From NCBI GenBank assembly GCA_035498405.1, contig DATKAE010000034.1:1-64000 (forward strand): DNA of 64,000 nucleotides, given 5' to 3'. The stretch comes from DATBFU01 sp035498405 (GTDB taxonomy: Bacteria > Acidobacteriota > Thermoanaerobaculia > UBA5066 > Gp7-AA6). Of the stretch, positions 1 through 9,116 are shown piece by piece. A program made the translations under genes and the position numbers. Under the pieces are notes generated by a model, which saw nothing but the letters and a program-made list of their open reading frames with translations, was not told the origin of the DNA and made no database searches. Each line of letters starts with the position of its first letter. Positions within the stretch are counted from its first letter, which is position 1.

Positions 1-675
1 GGCAAGTTCGAGGAGGCCGACGGCGCCACCCTCTTCCTCGACGAGATCGGAGACATGTCCGCGCGCACGCAGGCCAAGGTTCTCCGGGCCCTCCAGGAGG
101 GCCGGTTCACTCGGGTCGGGGGCACGAGGCCGATCGCCTCGGACACGCGCATCCTCTCGGCAACCAACAAGAACCTGGCCGAGGAGATCCAACGCGGGAA
201 GTTCCGGGAGGACCTGTACTTCCGCCTGGCGGTCGTGCCGATCGACGTGCCCGCGCTGCGCGAGCGCGCCGAGGACATCGCCGTGCTCGCCGGGCATTTC
301 CTCGAACAAGCCTCGCAGCGCTTCGGCCGGCGGCCCAAACGGCTCTCCCCGGACGCCCTCCGGGCCCTTCAGACCTACCGGTGGCCCGGCAACGTCCGCG
401 AGTTGAAGAACCTGATCGAGCGGCTCATGATCCTTTCGCCCGGCGAGGAGATCGGGATCGAAGACCTGCCGGCCGAGGTCCGCCGGGAGGAAGCCGTCCT
501 TGCGCCGGATGCGCCGCTGCGCGACGCGCGCGAAGATTTCGAGCGCCGCTACATCCTGGCGGCGCTGCGCCGCCACCGCGGCAACGTGACACGCACGGCC
601 GAAGCGCTGGATCTGGAGCGCTCGAACCTGTACCGGAAGCTGCGCAGCTACGGAATCGAGGTGGAGCGACCCTGA
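1..675 (+). CDS. NtrX-like sigma-54-dependent activator, 5' end missing
   Basis: The reading frame is open from base 1, so the gene begins upstream; 224 residues are visible. They start in the AAA+ domain just after the usual GAFTGA loop region. Walker B is LFLDEIGD, followed by the sensor region with TNKNL, the arginine-finger stretch REDLYFRL and the WPGNVREL helix. A Fis-type helix-turn-helix closes the protein (RGNVTRTAEALDLERSNLYR). The family opens promoters with sigma-54 RNA polymerase in response to a phosphorylated receiver domain, which would lie outside the window. The spacing and HTH sequence fit NtrX best, but the receiver is not visible, so the exact subgroup is inferred. Confidence 0.9.
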   Translation, partial: GKFEEADGATLFLDEIGDMSARTQAKVLRALQEGRFTRVGGTRPIASDTRILSATNKNLAEEIQRGKFREDLYFRLAVVPIDVPALRERAEDIAVLAGHFLEQASQRFGRRPKRLSPDALRALQTYRWPGNVRELKNLIERLMILSPGEEIGIEDLPAEVRREEAVLAPDAPLRDAREDFERRYILAALRRHRGNVTRTAEALDLERSNLYRKLRSYGIEVERP

Positions 676-694
676 AGGGCCGGAGGCAGGGTCG
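667..694. terminator. Hairpin between convergent genes
   Basis: A perfect 8-bp stem (CGACCCTG at 667-674, CAGGGTCG at 687-694) with a 12-base loop overlaps the stop codon of the activator and lies before the end of ftcD. There is no T-tract, so it is only a possible terminator or mRNA 3'-end stabiliser. Confidence 0.35.
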
Positions 695-710
695 GAGCGT
701 TCGCGCGGAC

Positions 711-1616
711 CTAGCCCTCCTCCTCGAGAAGCTTCGTTTCGAGGACCTGGTCGCTGGTGAAGCCCTCGAGCCGAAGGTAGTGCTCCGCCGCCATGTAGAG
801 CGCCTCCGCGGGCGTCAACCCGACGATCTCCGAGCCCACGATCGGCACGCCGAAACGTTCCGCCTCCGAGCGAACGCACTCGAAGACCCGGTGAAGCGGG
901 GTCTTGCGGTAGTTCGTCATGTTGATCGAGACCTGCACGAGCCCCCGGTCGGCCAGATCCACGCCCATCGCCTTCACGTAGCGGAAGCCGCCTCCGATGT
1001 GGCGAATCGCCTTGGCGATGCGGTCGGCCACGCCGAGATCCCGCGTCCCGAGGTTGATGTTGTAGGCGATCAGGAACGAGCGCGCGCCAACCGCGACCAC
1101 CCCGGCTGTCGGGTGCGGGTGGTCCGGCCCGAAGTCGGGCTTCCAGTCCGGGCCCTTCATCTTTTCCGCAAACCCCTCGAACTCTCCCTTCCGGATTTCC
1201 GCCAGGTTGCGGCGGCGCTCCGACGTCGCCGCGTCCTCGTAGAGGTAGACCGGAACCCCGAAGCGCTCGGCAATCTCGGCCCCGACTTCCCGGGAGAGCG
1301 CCACGCACTGCTCCACCGTCGCTCCGCGGATCGGGATGAACGGCACGACGTCCACGGCGCCCATGCGCGGGTGCTCGCCGGAATGCCGCGTCAGGTCGAT
1401 CCGCGGCAACGCCGCCTCGAAGAGAGCGCGAACGGCCGCGCGAACGGCGTCGGCGTCGCCCACGAGCGTCAGGACGCTGCGGTTGTGGGAGGCGTCCGAC
1501 GAGACGTTGAGCAGGCGGGCGCCCGGAATGGTGCGCACCGCCGCCGCAATCGCCTCCACGCGGGCGAGATCCCGCCCCTCGGAGATGTTCGGAACGCATT
1601 CGATGACCGTTCTCAT
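711..1616 (-). CDS. ftcD: Glutamate formimidoyltransferase
   Basis: 301 residues, the size of a free-standing formiminotransferase domain without the cyclodeaminase half. The enzyme moves the formimino group between formiminoglutamate (histidine breakdown) and tetrahydrofolate. The N-terminus ECVPNISEGRD is the family signature, and His82 in EHPRMGAVDV falls at the known catalytic histidine position. The ATG lies 11 bases downstream of a TATAAA box on the minus strand. No other histidine-degradation gene lies nearby, but glyA, folC and the cluster around 10-14 kb also use folate. Confidence 0.93.
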   Translation of the reverse strand: MRTVIECVPNISEGRDLARVEAIAAAVRTIPGARLLNVSSDASHNRSVLTLVGDADAVRAAVRALFEAALPRIDLTRHSGEHPRMGAVDVVPFIPIRGATVEQCVALSREVGAEIAERFGVPVYLYEDAATSERRRNLAEIRKGEFEGFAEKMKGPDWKPDFGPDHPHPTAGVVAVGARSFLIAYNINLGTRDLGVADRIAKAIRHIGGGFRYVKAMGVDLADRGLVQVSINMTNYRKTPLHRVFECVRSEAERFGVPIVGSEIVGLTPAEALYMAAEHYLRLEGFTSDQVLETKLLEEEG

Positions 1617-1627
1617 GGCGGCGAGAG

Positions 1628-1635
1628 TTTATAAT
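1628..1635. promoter_or_regulatory. Divergent -10 boxes between ftcD and the TPR gene
   Basis: A perfect TATAAT reads on the plus strand at 1630-1635, 63 bases before the ATG at 1699. On the minus strand TATAAA (1633 to 1628) ends 11 bases before the ftcD ATG. No convincing -35 is seen for either. The plus-strand box would put the start of transcription near 1642, which favours the ATG at 1699 over the TTG at 1651. Confidence 0.45.
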
Positions 1636-1698
1636 TGAGACAATCGTGAATTGGAAAGGGCCTCTTCCCCGCCGGGTCGCGAGAGCCGGGGCGATCCG

Positions 1699-3930
1699 AT
1701 GAGCGGCGCGTCCACCAATCCGGGCATTTATCCGGGCAATCCCTCCCTGCCCCGCGAGGTTCGGGACAAGATCCTGTCGACCTTCAAGCACACCCTGAAC
1801 CTGTACCAGGAGGGTAAGCTCGACGACTGCCTGATCGGGTGCGACTTCATCTTGAAGATGGATCCGCGGTTCTCGCCGGCGCGGCGCCTGCTCGAGAAGG
1901 CCAAGAACCCGGCCGCCGACGTCGACCTGATCGAGCTCGAGGCGATCGTGGCGACGACGCCGGCCCGGCAGCAGCGCGCTGCCGGCGAGAGCGAGAAACT
2001 GCTCGTCCGAGCCGCCGAGAGCTTCAACGCCCGCGACTTCGACGCCTGCATCAACGCGGCGGAGCAGGTCCTGACGTCGCTTCCCGGCAACGTCGCCGCC
2101 ACGGATCTGCTCGAGAAGGCGCGGCGCAAGAAGGAGGTCCAGGGAGAGTTCGATGCGTCCCGGTCTCGCGCGGTGGCACTGCTCGAGGCGCGGCGACACG
2201 CGGACGCCGCCCGTGAACTCGATCGCATGCGCTCGCTCGACTCCGACCACCCGGCCGTCGCCCTTCTGGAGCGCCGGATCTCGGATGCAAGCACCCGGGT
2301 AGCAGCCGGTGCGGCATCCACGCCGCCGGCGGCGCCGCCGGGCCTCGGCGGCCCGATGGATCTCGGCCCGGCCGCCTCCGCGGACTTCGCGACGACTCTG
2401 AGCGAGCCTCGCGTCTCCTTCGACCCGCCTGCCGGGGCGGGCGCAACGCCGGCGGGCGGACTGGACGCGCTGTCGCTCGATTCCATTTCGCTGGAAGCCG
2501 GCCGCCAGTCGACGGCGGTGCTCCCGCCGCCGGACTTCCCGGCGACGCGCCGGGGGCCCTTGAACCTGCGAGGCGAGGCGTCTCCGGGGCCCGGGGATCT
2601 CTGGAGTGAAGGCGAGTCCACCGAGGCGGTGCCCCCGTCCGCCGCAACGGTATCGCCCTTGCCGAGCGCCGCCGCAGAGGACCAGGGCAAAGCAGAGAAG
2701 GACATCGCTCTGCTGCTTCACCAGGGGGACGAGGCGGCGGCGCGCGGGGACTACGAGGGAGCCATCGAGATCTGGTCCCGCATCTTCCTAATCGACATCA
2801 ACAGTGTAGAAGCGGTGACGCGCATCGAGAAGACGAGAGAGGTGATGGCGGAGGGCGGCAAGGAGCGCCTGCCCGCGCTGCTTCAGAAGGGGCGCGAGCG
2901 CTTCGAGGCGGGAGACTTCGCCGCGGCCCGAGCGGCCTTCCTCGAGGTCTTGTCGGTCGAAGCGAGCGAGCCCACGGCGCGCTCCTACCTGGACCGCATC
3001 GAGAAGGAGCTGACGTCCCACCGGGCACCCGAGCCCGCGCCGCCGGAGATCGAGCCCTCCCCCGAACCGGAGGAGGTCGCCCCGGCCCGCCCGGAACCCT
3101 CCGCCGGAAAGAAGCCGGGTCGTGCCGCAATCGGCGTCAACCCCCGCGTCGCCTTGATCGCCGCGGCCTTCCTCGCCTTGGTGGCGGTGGGATCTTGGCT
3201 GGTATTGCGCCAGCCCCGGCGCGCTGCGGCACCCGCCGTCGTCGTCCAAGCGGGCGGCTCCCTGGAGAAGGCGACTGCCCTCTTCCAGGAAGGGAAGGTC
3301 CCCGAGACGATCGCGGAGCTCAAGCGGATTCGCCCGGGCGATCCCGATTATGCGAAGGCCCGGCAGCTGCTCGAGTCCCTCGCCAAGTCGCCTTCGGAGC
3401 AGGCGGGAGCGGCCCCGGCGCCGGTGGCGGGTGGCGGTGCCGCGGGAGTCGGCGATGGGAGCGACCCCACGCCCGTGCGGGCGCGCGCCGAGAAGGCGCT
3501 CGCCGAGAAGCGCTACATCGACGCATTGAAAGATTTCACCGTCGTCGCCGCTTCGTTCCAGGGTGATCCGGCGTTCGCACAGTCGATGTCGGCGGCCTCC
3601 GACCGCGTCACCGAGCTCACGCCGGCCGTCAAGCTCTACAACGACGGGGAGTACGAGACGGCGATTCCGGTGCTCTGGCGGATCTACCAGGCCGACAAGG
3701 GAAACCAGGACGCGCGCTCCTACCTTCTTCGCTGCTACGCCAATCAGGGCATCACGCAGCTTCAAAACGGGCTCTACCAAAAGGCGAAGGAGTCCTTCGA
3801 CGAAGCGCTGGCTCTGGATCCGCAGGACACCGAGATTCTCCGGCACCGCAAGTTCGCCGAACGCTATCTGAAGGGGGATCTCGACTTGTTGGGGCGCATC
3901 TACGTGCGCCACCTCTCACACCGGCCGTGA
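1699..3930 (+). CDS. TPR-repeat membrane protein
   Basis: 743 residues from ATG 1699; an in-frame TTG at 1651 would add 16. The protein has helical tetratricopeptide-like repeats in its N-terminal 200 residues, a long Ala/Pro/Gly-rich linker, further repeats around 330-430, one transmembrane helix at about 483-503 (VALIAAAFLALVAVGSWLVL), and C-terminal TPRs (YLLRCYANQGITQLQNGLYQ). The layout suggests a cytoplasmic repeat scaffold anchored in the inner membrane with C-terminal repeats on the other side. No enzymatic domain is visible. It shares a GTGA overlap with the RDD gene, so the two are probably coupled. Function unknown. Confidence 0.85.
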   Translation: MSGASTNPGIYPGNPSLPREVRDKILSTFKHTLNLYQEGKLDDCLIGCDFILKMDPRFSPARRLLEKAKNPAADVDLIELEAIVATTPARQQRAAGESEKLLVRAAESFNARDFDACINAAEQVLTSLPGNVAATDLLEKARRKKEVQGEFDASRSRAVALLEARRHADAARELDRMRSLDSDHPAVALLERRISDASTRVAAGAASTPPAAPPGLGGPMDLGPAASADFATTLSEPRVSFDPPAGAGATPAGGLDALSLDSISLEAGRQSTAVLPPPDFPATRRGPLNLRGEASPGPGDLWSEGESTEAVPPSAATVSPLPSAAAEDQGKAEKDIALLLHQGDEAAARGDYEGAIEIWSRIFLIDINSVEAVTRIEKTREVMAEGGKERLPALLQKGRERFEAGDFAAARAAFLEVLSVEASEPTARSYLDRIEKELTSHRAPEPAPPEIEPSPEPEEVAPARPEPSAGKKPGRAAIGVNPRVALIAAAFLALVAVGSWLVLRQPRRAAAPAVVVQAGGSLEKATALFQEGKVPETIAELKRIRPGDPDYAKARQLLESLAKSPSEQAGAAPAPVAGGGAAGVGDGSDPTPVRARAEKALAEKRYIDALKDFTVVAASFQGDPAFAQSMSAASDRVTELTPAVKLYNDGEYETAIPVLWRIYQADKGNQDARSYLLRCYANQGITQLQNGLYQKAKESFDEALALDPQDTEILRHRKFAERYLKGDLDLLGRIYVRHLSHRP

Positions 3931-4478
3931 GCCCGTTCGAGTCCGCTGTCGCGCCGTCCTCCGACCCGCTCCTCGATCTCCCGCTGCGGGCGGACCAGGC
4001 CCCCGCCGGCTTCGGACTGCCCATTGCCTCGGAAACTGCGGACCCCGCCCCGGAGGTGGAGCCCGAGAGCGCACCCCTCTTGGCGCGAATGATCGCGTTC
4101 GCCGCCGACCTGGCCGGCACGTCGCTCGCCGTGACACTCGCTCTGATGGCGGCCGTCGCGGTCTGCGGTCGGGCCCCCCGCCTATCCGGCCTCCCGTGGG
4201 CGGCTCTCTTCGGGCTCGAGTTCTCGTTTTTCTTCGTCGTTCTCCCACTCATGCTCTTCGGCCGCACGGTCGGGATGAGTTTGGCGGGGATCGCCGCACG
4301 TCCCGGGCGATCGGGCCGTCGGCTCACACCCGGGGAGGCGGGCCGACGCTGGGTCGGCACCGCGATCTCGGCGGCCGCATTGGGCCTGCCGGTGTTGATG
4401 ACGGTGCGCGATCGCCTTCGTCCGACGCCGGCCGATCGCCTCTCCGGACGGACTCTCGTCCGCGACACCGAGACTTGA
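3927..4478 (+). CDS. RDD-family membrane protein
   Basis: 183 residues from a GTG overlapping the stop of the TPR gene by four bases. After about 50 Pro/Glu-rich residues come the Arg of the RDD motif (LLARMIAFAADLAGTS), hydrophobic helices, the family loop FGRTVGMSLAGIAARP and the C-terminal DRLSGRTLV. RDD proteins are small polytopic membrane proteins of mostly unknown role, sometimes linked to Na+/H+ transport. The coupling to a TPR membrane protein points to a joint complex. Confidence 0.8.
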   Translation: MSPFESAVAPSSDPLLDLPLRADQAPAGFGLPIASETADPAPEVEPESAPLLARMIAFAADLAGTSLAVTLALMAAVAVCGRAPRLSGLPWAALFGLEFSFFFVVLPLMLFGRTVGMSLAGIAARPGRSGRRLTPGEAGRRWVGTAISAAALGLPVLMTVRDRLRPTPADRLSGRTLVRDTET

Positions 4479-4543
4479 GGGCGGCGGCCCCCGTTGGACT
4501 CGAGCGCTGGACGGCGGCCACCCGCGACTCTAAACTCTGATTC

Positions 4544-6193
4544 TTGACTCGCTCACTCAAGATCGCGGTCGCCCAAATCGACACCACCGTCGGCGACTTC
4601 GCGGGAAACGCCGAAAAGATCCTGGCGGCCGGACGGCGGGCCGAGAAGCAAGGCGCGCAGCTCGTCCTCTTCCCGGAGCTCGCGGTGTGCGGCTACCCGC
4701 CGCGGGACCTCGTCGAGCGGCGGACGTTCGTCGCGGACGCCGAGAAAGCCGCGCGGAGAATCGCGCGCGGCACGGGCCCCTCCGTCTGGCTCTACGGTTC
4801 GTTGGCGCACAACCCCGCGAGGACCGGGCGCACGGTCTTCAACGTGGCCGTGGCGGCTCGTCGTGGACGCCCGGTCGCCTTGTATCGCAAGCGGCTCTTG
4901 CCCACCTACGACGTTTTCGACGAGGGGCGCTACTTCGAGCCAGGCACGCGTCCCCTCGTCCTGACGGTCGCCGGCCGTCGCGTCGGCGTGACAATCTGCG
5001 AGGACATTTGGAACGACAAGACGTTCTGGAAGCGGCCGCTCTATCCGACCGACCCGGTGTCGGAGCTGCCGCCGCTCTCCCTGGACCTTCACGCCAATCT
5101 CTCGGCCTCCCCTTATTCGCTCGGCAAGGAGCGGCTGCGGGAACGCTTCATGGGCCAGATCGCGCGCCGCACCGGCGTGCCGCTCGTGTCGTGCAACCTG
5201 GTGGGCGGCAACGACAGCCTCGTCTTCGACGGCGGCTCGATGGCGCTCGACGTCGGCGGCCGGGTCGTCGCGCGCGGACGCTCGTTCGAGGAGGACTTCT
5301 GGATGATCGAGCTGCCCGGAGGACGGGCCTCGATCGCCGCGCGGGAGTCCGACCCGGCCCGGATCCGGAAGGCCCTGGTCCTCGCTCTCGCCGACTATGC
5401 CGGCAAGTGCGGCTTCCAGAGCGTCGTGCTCGGACTCTCGGGGGGCATCGATTCGGCCGTCACGGCCGCCCTCGCCGTCGAAGCGCTCGGTCCCGACCGG
5501 GTCACCGGTGTCGCCATGCCGGGTCCCTATTCCTCTCCAGGAAGCGTCACCGACGCGCAGGATCTCGCCCGCCGCCTGGGTATCCGACTTCTCGAAATCC
5601 CCATCGGCCCCGTGCTCGAGGCCTACCGGGGCACGCTCTGCCCGGCTCTCGGCGCAATCGAGCGCACCACGACGGAGGAAAACCTGCAGGCGCGTATTCG
5701 CGGCGCGATTCTCATGGCGCTATCCAACCGCCAGGGACATCTCCTGCTCTCGACCGGCAACAAGTCGGAGATCGCCGTGGGCTACTGCACGCTCTACGGC
5801 GACATGGCCGGCGGTTATGCCCTTCTCTCCGACGTGCCCAAGACCCTCGTCTACGCCCTGGCGCAGGAGATCAACCGCGACGAGGAGCTCATCCCGCAAG
5901 CCACCATCGATAAGGAGCCGAGCGCCGAGCTTGCGCCGAACCAAAAGGACACGGACTCGCTGCCTCCCTACTCGCAGCTCGATCCGCTGATCGAGGCGAT
6001 GGTCGACCGATCCCTTCCGTACGACGAGGCCGCGCGCCGGACCGGCGCGCCTGCCTCCGTCGCGCGCCAGATCGCCCACCGAATCGCCCGCAACGAGTAC
6101 AAGCGCCGCCAGATGCCCCCCGGGCCCAAGGTCACCGGGAAGGCCTTCGGCGAAGGGCGACGCTACCCGATTGCCCAGAAGTTCGGGATCTAG
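4544..6193 (+). CDS. nadE: Glutamine-dependent NAD+ synthetase
   Basis: 549 residues, typical for the two-domain enzyme that amidates nicotinic acid adenine dinucleotide to NAD+ using glutamine. The N-terminal nitrilase-type glutaminase has the Glu-Lys-Cys triad at Glu45 (FPELAVCG), Lys116 (YRKRLLPTYD) and Cys152 (TICEDIW). The synthetase half has the ATP-pyrophosphatase P-loop LSGGIDSAV near residue 299 and STGNKSEIAVGY. TTG 4544 is chosen because an in-frame stop lies two codons upstream. It is followed after 3 bases by a methyltransferase gene. Confidence 0.95.
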   Translation: MTRSLKIAVAQIDTTVGDFAGNAEKILAAGRRAEKQGAQLVLFPELAVCGYPPRDLVERRTFVADAEKAARRIARGTGPSVWLYGSLAHNPARTGRTVFNVAVAARRGRPVALYRKRLLPTYDVFDEGRYFEPGTRPLVLTVAGRRVGVTICEDIWNDKTFWKRPLYPTDPVSELPPLSLDLHANLSASPYSLGKERLRERFMGQIARRTGVPLVSCNLVGGNDSLVFDGGSMALDVGGRVVARGRSFEEDFWMIELPGGRASIAARESDPARIRKALVLALADYAGKCGFQSVVLGLSGGIDSAVTAALAVEALGPDRVTGVAMPGPYSSPGSVTDAQDLARRLGIRLLEIPIGPVLEAYRGTLCPALGAIERTTTEENLQARIRGAILMALSNRQGHLLLSTGNKSEIAVGYCTLYGDMAGGYALLSDVPKTLVYALAQEINRDEELIPQATIDKEPSAELAPNQKDTDSLPPYSQLDPLIEAMVDRSLPYDEAARRTGAPASVARQIAHRIARNEYKRRQMPPGPKVTGKAFGEGRRYPIAQKFGI

Positions 6194-6196
6194 ACC

Positions 6197-6889
6197 TTGG
6201 GCCTTCCCGAAAAATACGTCTGGAAGGAGATTCCGGCCTCCTCGCACGACGTTCTGCGGCGCCGGATCCGGGCGCTCCCCGCGGGGCGTCGCCTACTCGA
6301 CCTGGGTGCCGCGGGCGGCCACCTCGGCCGCGCCGTCCGCGACCACTGCTCCTACCTGGCCGGCGTCGAGCCGGACCCGGCCGTGCTGCCCGCGGCGAGA
6401 CAGGGATATGACGACTGGCTGTCGGCAGACGCGCTCTCAGCGGGACCCTGGGCGCAACCCTTCGACGTCGTGGTCTGCGCCGACATCCTCGAGCACCTGC
6501 CCGTGCCCGAGCGGCTGCTCGAGAGGATCTCCGCCTGGCTCGCCCCCGGAGGCATCCTCCTCGTCTCCCTTCCCAACGTGGCCAACCTCTCCGTCCGCGC
6601 GGCCCTGCTCGGCGGGCGCTTCCGCTACGCCGAGCGCGGAATTCTCGATCGAACGCACCTGCGTTTCTTCACGCGCTCGACCGGCAGGGAGTTGCTCGAG
6701 CAGGCGGGGTTCCGGGTCGCCGCGGCGGAGCCGACCGCCATGCCGTACGAGCTCGCCCTGCCCGCGCTCGCCCGACCGCCCTGGAGGGGAGCGGTTCGCT
6801 CGTTCGCGCGCCGGAGCGCGCAGTTTTTCCCGACTCTCTTCGGATACCAGTTCGTCTACGAGGCCACCAAGGGGCCGGCGGTTCCTTGA
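6197..6889 (+). CDS. Class I SAM-dependent methyltransferase
   Basis: 230 residues starting at TTG 6197, since an in-frame stop (that of nadE) directly precedes it. Motif I is LLDLGAAGGHLGRAV (about residues 33-47), followed by VVCADILEHLPVPERLL and the LPNVANL strand. FDRTHLRFF-type spacing (LDRTHLRFFTRSTGRELL) is typical of methyltransferases found in glycan and lipid gene sets. The substrate is unknown. It overlaps the next glycosyltransferase by TTGA, so the two are probably co-translated. Confidence 0.85.
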   Translation: MGLPEKYVWKEIPASSHDVLRRRIRALPAGRRLLDLGAAGGHLGRAVRDHCSYLAGVEPDPAVLPAARQGYDDWLSADALSAGPWAQPFDVVVCADILEHLPVPERLLERISAWLAPGGILLVSLPNVANLSVRAALLGGRFRYAERGILDRTHLRFFTRSTGRELLEQAGFRVAAAEPTAMPYELALPALARPPWRGAVRSFARRSAQFFPTLFGYQFVYEATKGPAVP

Positions 6890-7617
6890 GCGGCCAGGCT
6901 CACCGGGCGACACTCGTCCTGCCCGCCTACAACGAGCACAACCGAATCGAGGCCTGTCTCCGGGCCGTGTCCGATTGGCGGCGCAGCCGGCCGGGCGGAT
7001 GGGACTGGGAGGTCATTCTGGTGGACGACGGCTCCACCGACGGCACGCGCGGCCTCGCCGAGCGCGTCGCCCGGGACGCCGGGCTCCCCATTCAAGTCCT
7101 GCGGCACGAACGAAACCGCGGGAAGGGCGCGGCCATCCGAACGGGTGTGATGGCCGCGTCGGGAGATCCCATCCTGATCTCCGACGTGGACCTCTCCACA
7201 CCCCTCTCGGAATGGGTCAAGCTCGCAGAGCGATTGCCGAGGCACCCGGTCGCGATCGGCTCTCGGGCTCTTCAGCGGGATCTCGTGCGTCGGAGTCAAC
7301 CCTTTTACCGACAGCTATTGGGACGGTCCGGCAACGTGTTGGTCCGGATCTTGGCCGTACCCGGAATTCGGGATACCCAGTGCGGTTTCAAGCTCTTCCG
7401 CGGCGACGTCGCTCGGCGCCTCTTCGCGGACGCTCGAATCGACCGCTTCGCCTACGACATGGAGATCCTCTTCCTCGCGCGCCGGGCAGGGGTTTCGATT
7501 GCCGAAGTCCCCGTTCTCTGGTTCAACTCACCCGACTCCCGGGTGTCCGTCGTGCGCGATGCCGTGGTCACGCTGCGGGATCTCTTGCGTATCCGGTGGA
7601 TCCATCGCAAGACGTGA
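6886..7617 (+). CDS. GT2 glycosyltransferase, dolichyl/polyprenyl-phosphate sugar synthase type
   Basis: 243 residues from TTG 6886, which overlaps the methyltransferase stop. GT-A fold hallmarks: LPAYNEHNRIEACL near the N-terminus, VDDGSTDGT, RNRGKGAAIRTG and the DXD-like SDVDLSTP. The sequence RDTQCGFKLF and the Tyr-Asp-rich end resemble dolichyl-phosphate beta-glucosyltransferases, which load a sugar onto a lipid-phosphate carrier at the cytoplasmic face. No C-terminal membrane helices are present. Such carriers feed GT-C enzymes, and the gene convergent with it (7710-9116) is of that broad type. Confidence 0.87.
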   Translation: MSGQAHRATLVLPAYNEHNRIEACLRAVSDWRRSRPGGWDWEVILVDDGSTDGTRGLAERVARDAGLPIQVLRHERNRGKGAAIRTGVMAASGDPILISDVDLSTPLSEWVKLAERLPRHPVAIGSRALQRDLVRRSQPFYRQLLGRSGNVLVRILAVPGIRDTQCGFKLFRGDVARRLFADARIDRFAYDMEILFLARRAGVSIAEVPVLWFNSPDSRVSVVRDAVVTLRDLLRIRWIHRKT

Positions 7618-7620
7618 GGG

Positions 7621-7672
<52 letters not shown>

Positions 7673-7690
7673 CTAGGAAAATTCGAAACT

Positions 7691-7722
7691 CGAGATTCGA
7701 AATCCGCCATCACGAATCTCGT
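7691..7722. repeat. Central stem between heptamer arms
   Basis: CGAGATTCG at 7691-7699 pairs perfectly with CGAATCTCG at 7714-7722 around a 14-base loop. It sits between the two heptamer arms, so the whole 7621-7782 stretch could fold as one long interrupted hairpin or cruciform between convergent genes. Confidence 0.7.
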
Positions 7723-9116
7723 ATCCCGTATCCCGTATCGCGCATCTCTTCTCGTATCTCGTATCCCGTATCCCGCATCTCTTCCAATAGTGGCGCCAGA
7801 CGCAATGCCACGCCGGCCGCCGCCAGGGGGGCCAGCGCCGCCGCGGTCCGGGCGAAGGCCGTGCGGGCCAGCCAGTCGGGGCCAAAGACGCAGAAGGCCG
7901 GCAGGAGCGCGTAGGCCGAGAGCGGAATCGCCGTCAGGGCGAGGAGCCGGTCGCCGGCAGTCGATCGGCGGCCCGACAGCAGAAGAACTCCGAAGGCGAT
8001 CAGACCGGGCGCGGCGGGAATGAGCACCTCGGCGAGTATCGTCCGCAGGCCCAGCCCGAGCCGTGACGGAAAGCCGGGCTCCAGGAGCAGGCCGAATCGG
8101 AAATCGCGCAGCGGCAGGCTCCCCCGACCCACGCGGTGCGCGGCCAAGACGGCGACCGCCGGTAGAAGCGCCGCGGCCGCGGCTCGCCACCGGACACGGC
8201 CGGGCCGCCCGCCCGCCGCGACCGCCAGGACGCCCGCGACGGCGGCAACGAAGATCCCTTCGTTCTTGAGGGCCGCCGCGCCGGCAGCGGCCATGGCCAG
8301 GCGGCGCGAACCGCCGGCCTCCTCTTCGAGCGCGTCGACCAGTGCGGTACCAACGAGGAGGACGAAAAAGGAAAGAGGCACCTCCGCCATTCCCGTCGTG
8401 AAGGCTGCGTAGAGCGGCTCGAAACCCGAGAGCGTCGCGGCAGCCGCCAGCGGGACCGGCGGGGGCGCCCCCCGCCGGCGCAGCCATCCCGCGACCAGCA
8501 GCAGTGTCGCGACCTGCAGGGCCGGGAACAGCAGCGCCATCGCGTGGTCGTCCCAGCGCTCCAGAACGAACGAGATCCCCGCGTAGAGAAACGGCAGCCC
8601 GAGCGGATACTCCGGGTGTGTAAAGGAGAATTCCGGCAAACGCCAGGTCCAGGCGGGCAGAAGGCCCGCCCCGAAGATCGTTTTCCCCTTCCAGCCCCAG
8701 ATCGCGAGAAAGTCCGTGGCCCACATCGGCTCCGTCAGCGCGCGCAAGAGGTACAGAAGGATGCCGAGCGAGAGCGGAACGAGGAACAGGAGTCGGATGA
8801 GACTGGAGCCACCGCTTCCTCGCTCGTGCGCCGGCGCCGGGATGCGAAGCGCCGGGAGACGGAAGAGGACCGCCATCCCGATCACCAGTGCGGTCAACAC
8901 GAAAAGCGCGATGGCGCCGGGTCTCGCGCCGAGCGTCAGGGAGATCGGAACGTAGCCTGCCAGCAGCGCGAGGCCGGCGGCAAAGCCCCAGGCGAGGCGC
9001 TCGAGAGGGTCCGCGCCCGCGCGCCCAAAGAGCGCGCCGGTAGCCACCGTGCCCGCGGCGCCGGCGAGCAGCAGCACCCCGGCGACAGCGGCAAGGCCTG
9101 CCGGAAGGCCCGTCAC
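7710..9116 (-). CDS. Polytopic membrane protein, GT-C glycosyltransferase-like
   Basis: 468 residues from GTG 9116, which overlaps the upstream gene by GTGA; longer in-frame extensions are not hydrophobic and overlap that gene. Roughly a dozen hydrophobic helices follow, with the loop TDFLAIWGWKGKTIF and HPEYPLGLPFL, which resemble the first large loop of lipid-linked sugar GT-C transferases. No experimentally assigned motif fixes the substrate. The last two dozen residues, an EMRDTGYEIREEMRDTGYG-type repeat, are encoded by the heptamer array and do not look like a membrane-protein tail. Third gene of the glyA unit. Confidence 0.75.
   Translation of the reverse strand: MTGLPAGLAAVAGVLLLAGAAGTVATGALFGRAGADPLERLAWGFAAGLALLAGYVPISLTLGARPGAIALFVLTALVIGMAVLFRLPALRIPAPAHERGSGGSSLIRLLFLVPLSLGILLYLLRALTEPMWATDFLAIWGWKGKTIFGAGLLPAWTWRLPEFSFTHPEYPLGLPFLYAGISFVLERWDDHAMALLFPALQVATLLLVAGWLRRRGAPPPVPLAAAATLSGFEPLYAAFTTGMAEVPLSFFVLLVGTALVDALEEEAGGSRRLAMAAAGAAALKNEGIFVAAVAGVLAVAAGGRPGRVRWRAAAAALLPAVAVLAAHRVGRGSLPLRDFRFGLLLEPGFPSRLGLGLRTILAEVLIPAAPGLIAFGVLLLSGRRSTAGDRLLALTAIPLSAYALLPAFCVFGPDWLARTAFARTAAALAPLAAAGVALRLAPLLEEMRDTGYEIREEMRDTGYGIRDS
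7721..7782 (-). repeat. Tandem heptamer array, right arm
   Basis: Units GTATCCC, GTATCCC, GTATCGC, GCATCTC, a 5-base interruption, then GTATCTC, GTATCCC, GTATCCC, GCATCTC. These are degenerate reverse complements of the left-arm unit. The arm lies inside the 3' end of the minus-strand gene 7710-9116 and encodes its last residues. Confidence 0.88.

Noticed and set aside
381..1634. 417-residue ORF opposite ftcD
   Set aside because: Shadow of ftcD in a GC-rich frame.
1651..1698. TTG 1651 as start of the TPR protein
   Set aside because: Adds a short basic stretch and leaves only about 9 bases after the TATAAT-directed transcription start; ATG 1699 is more natural.
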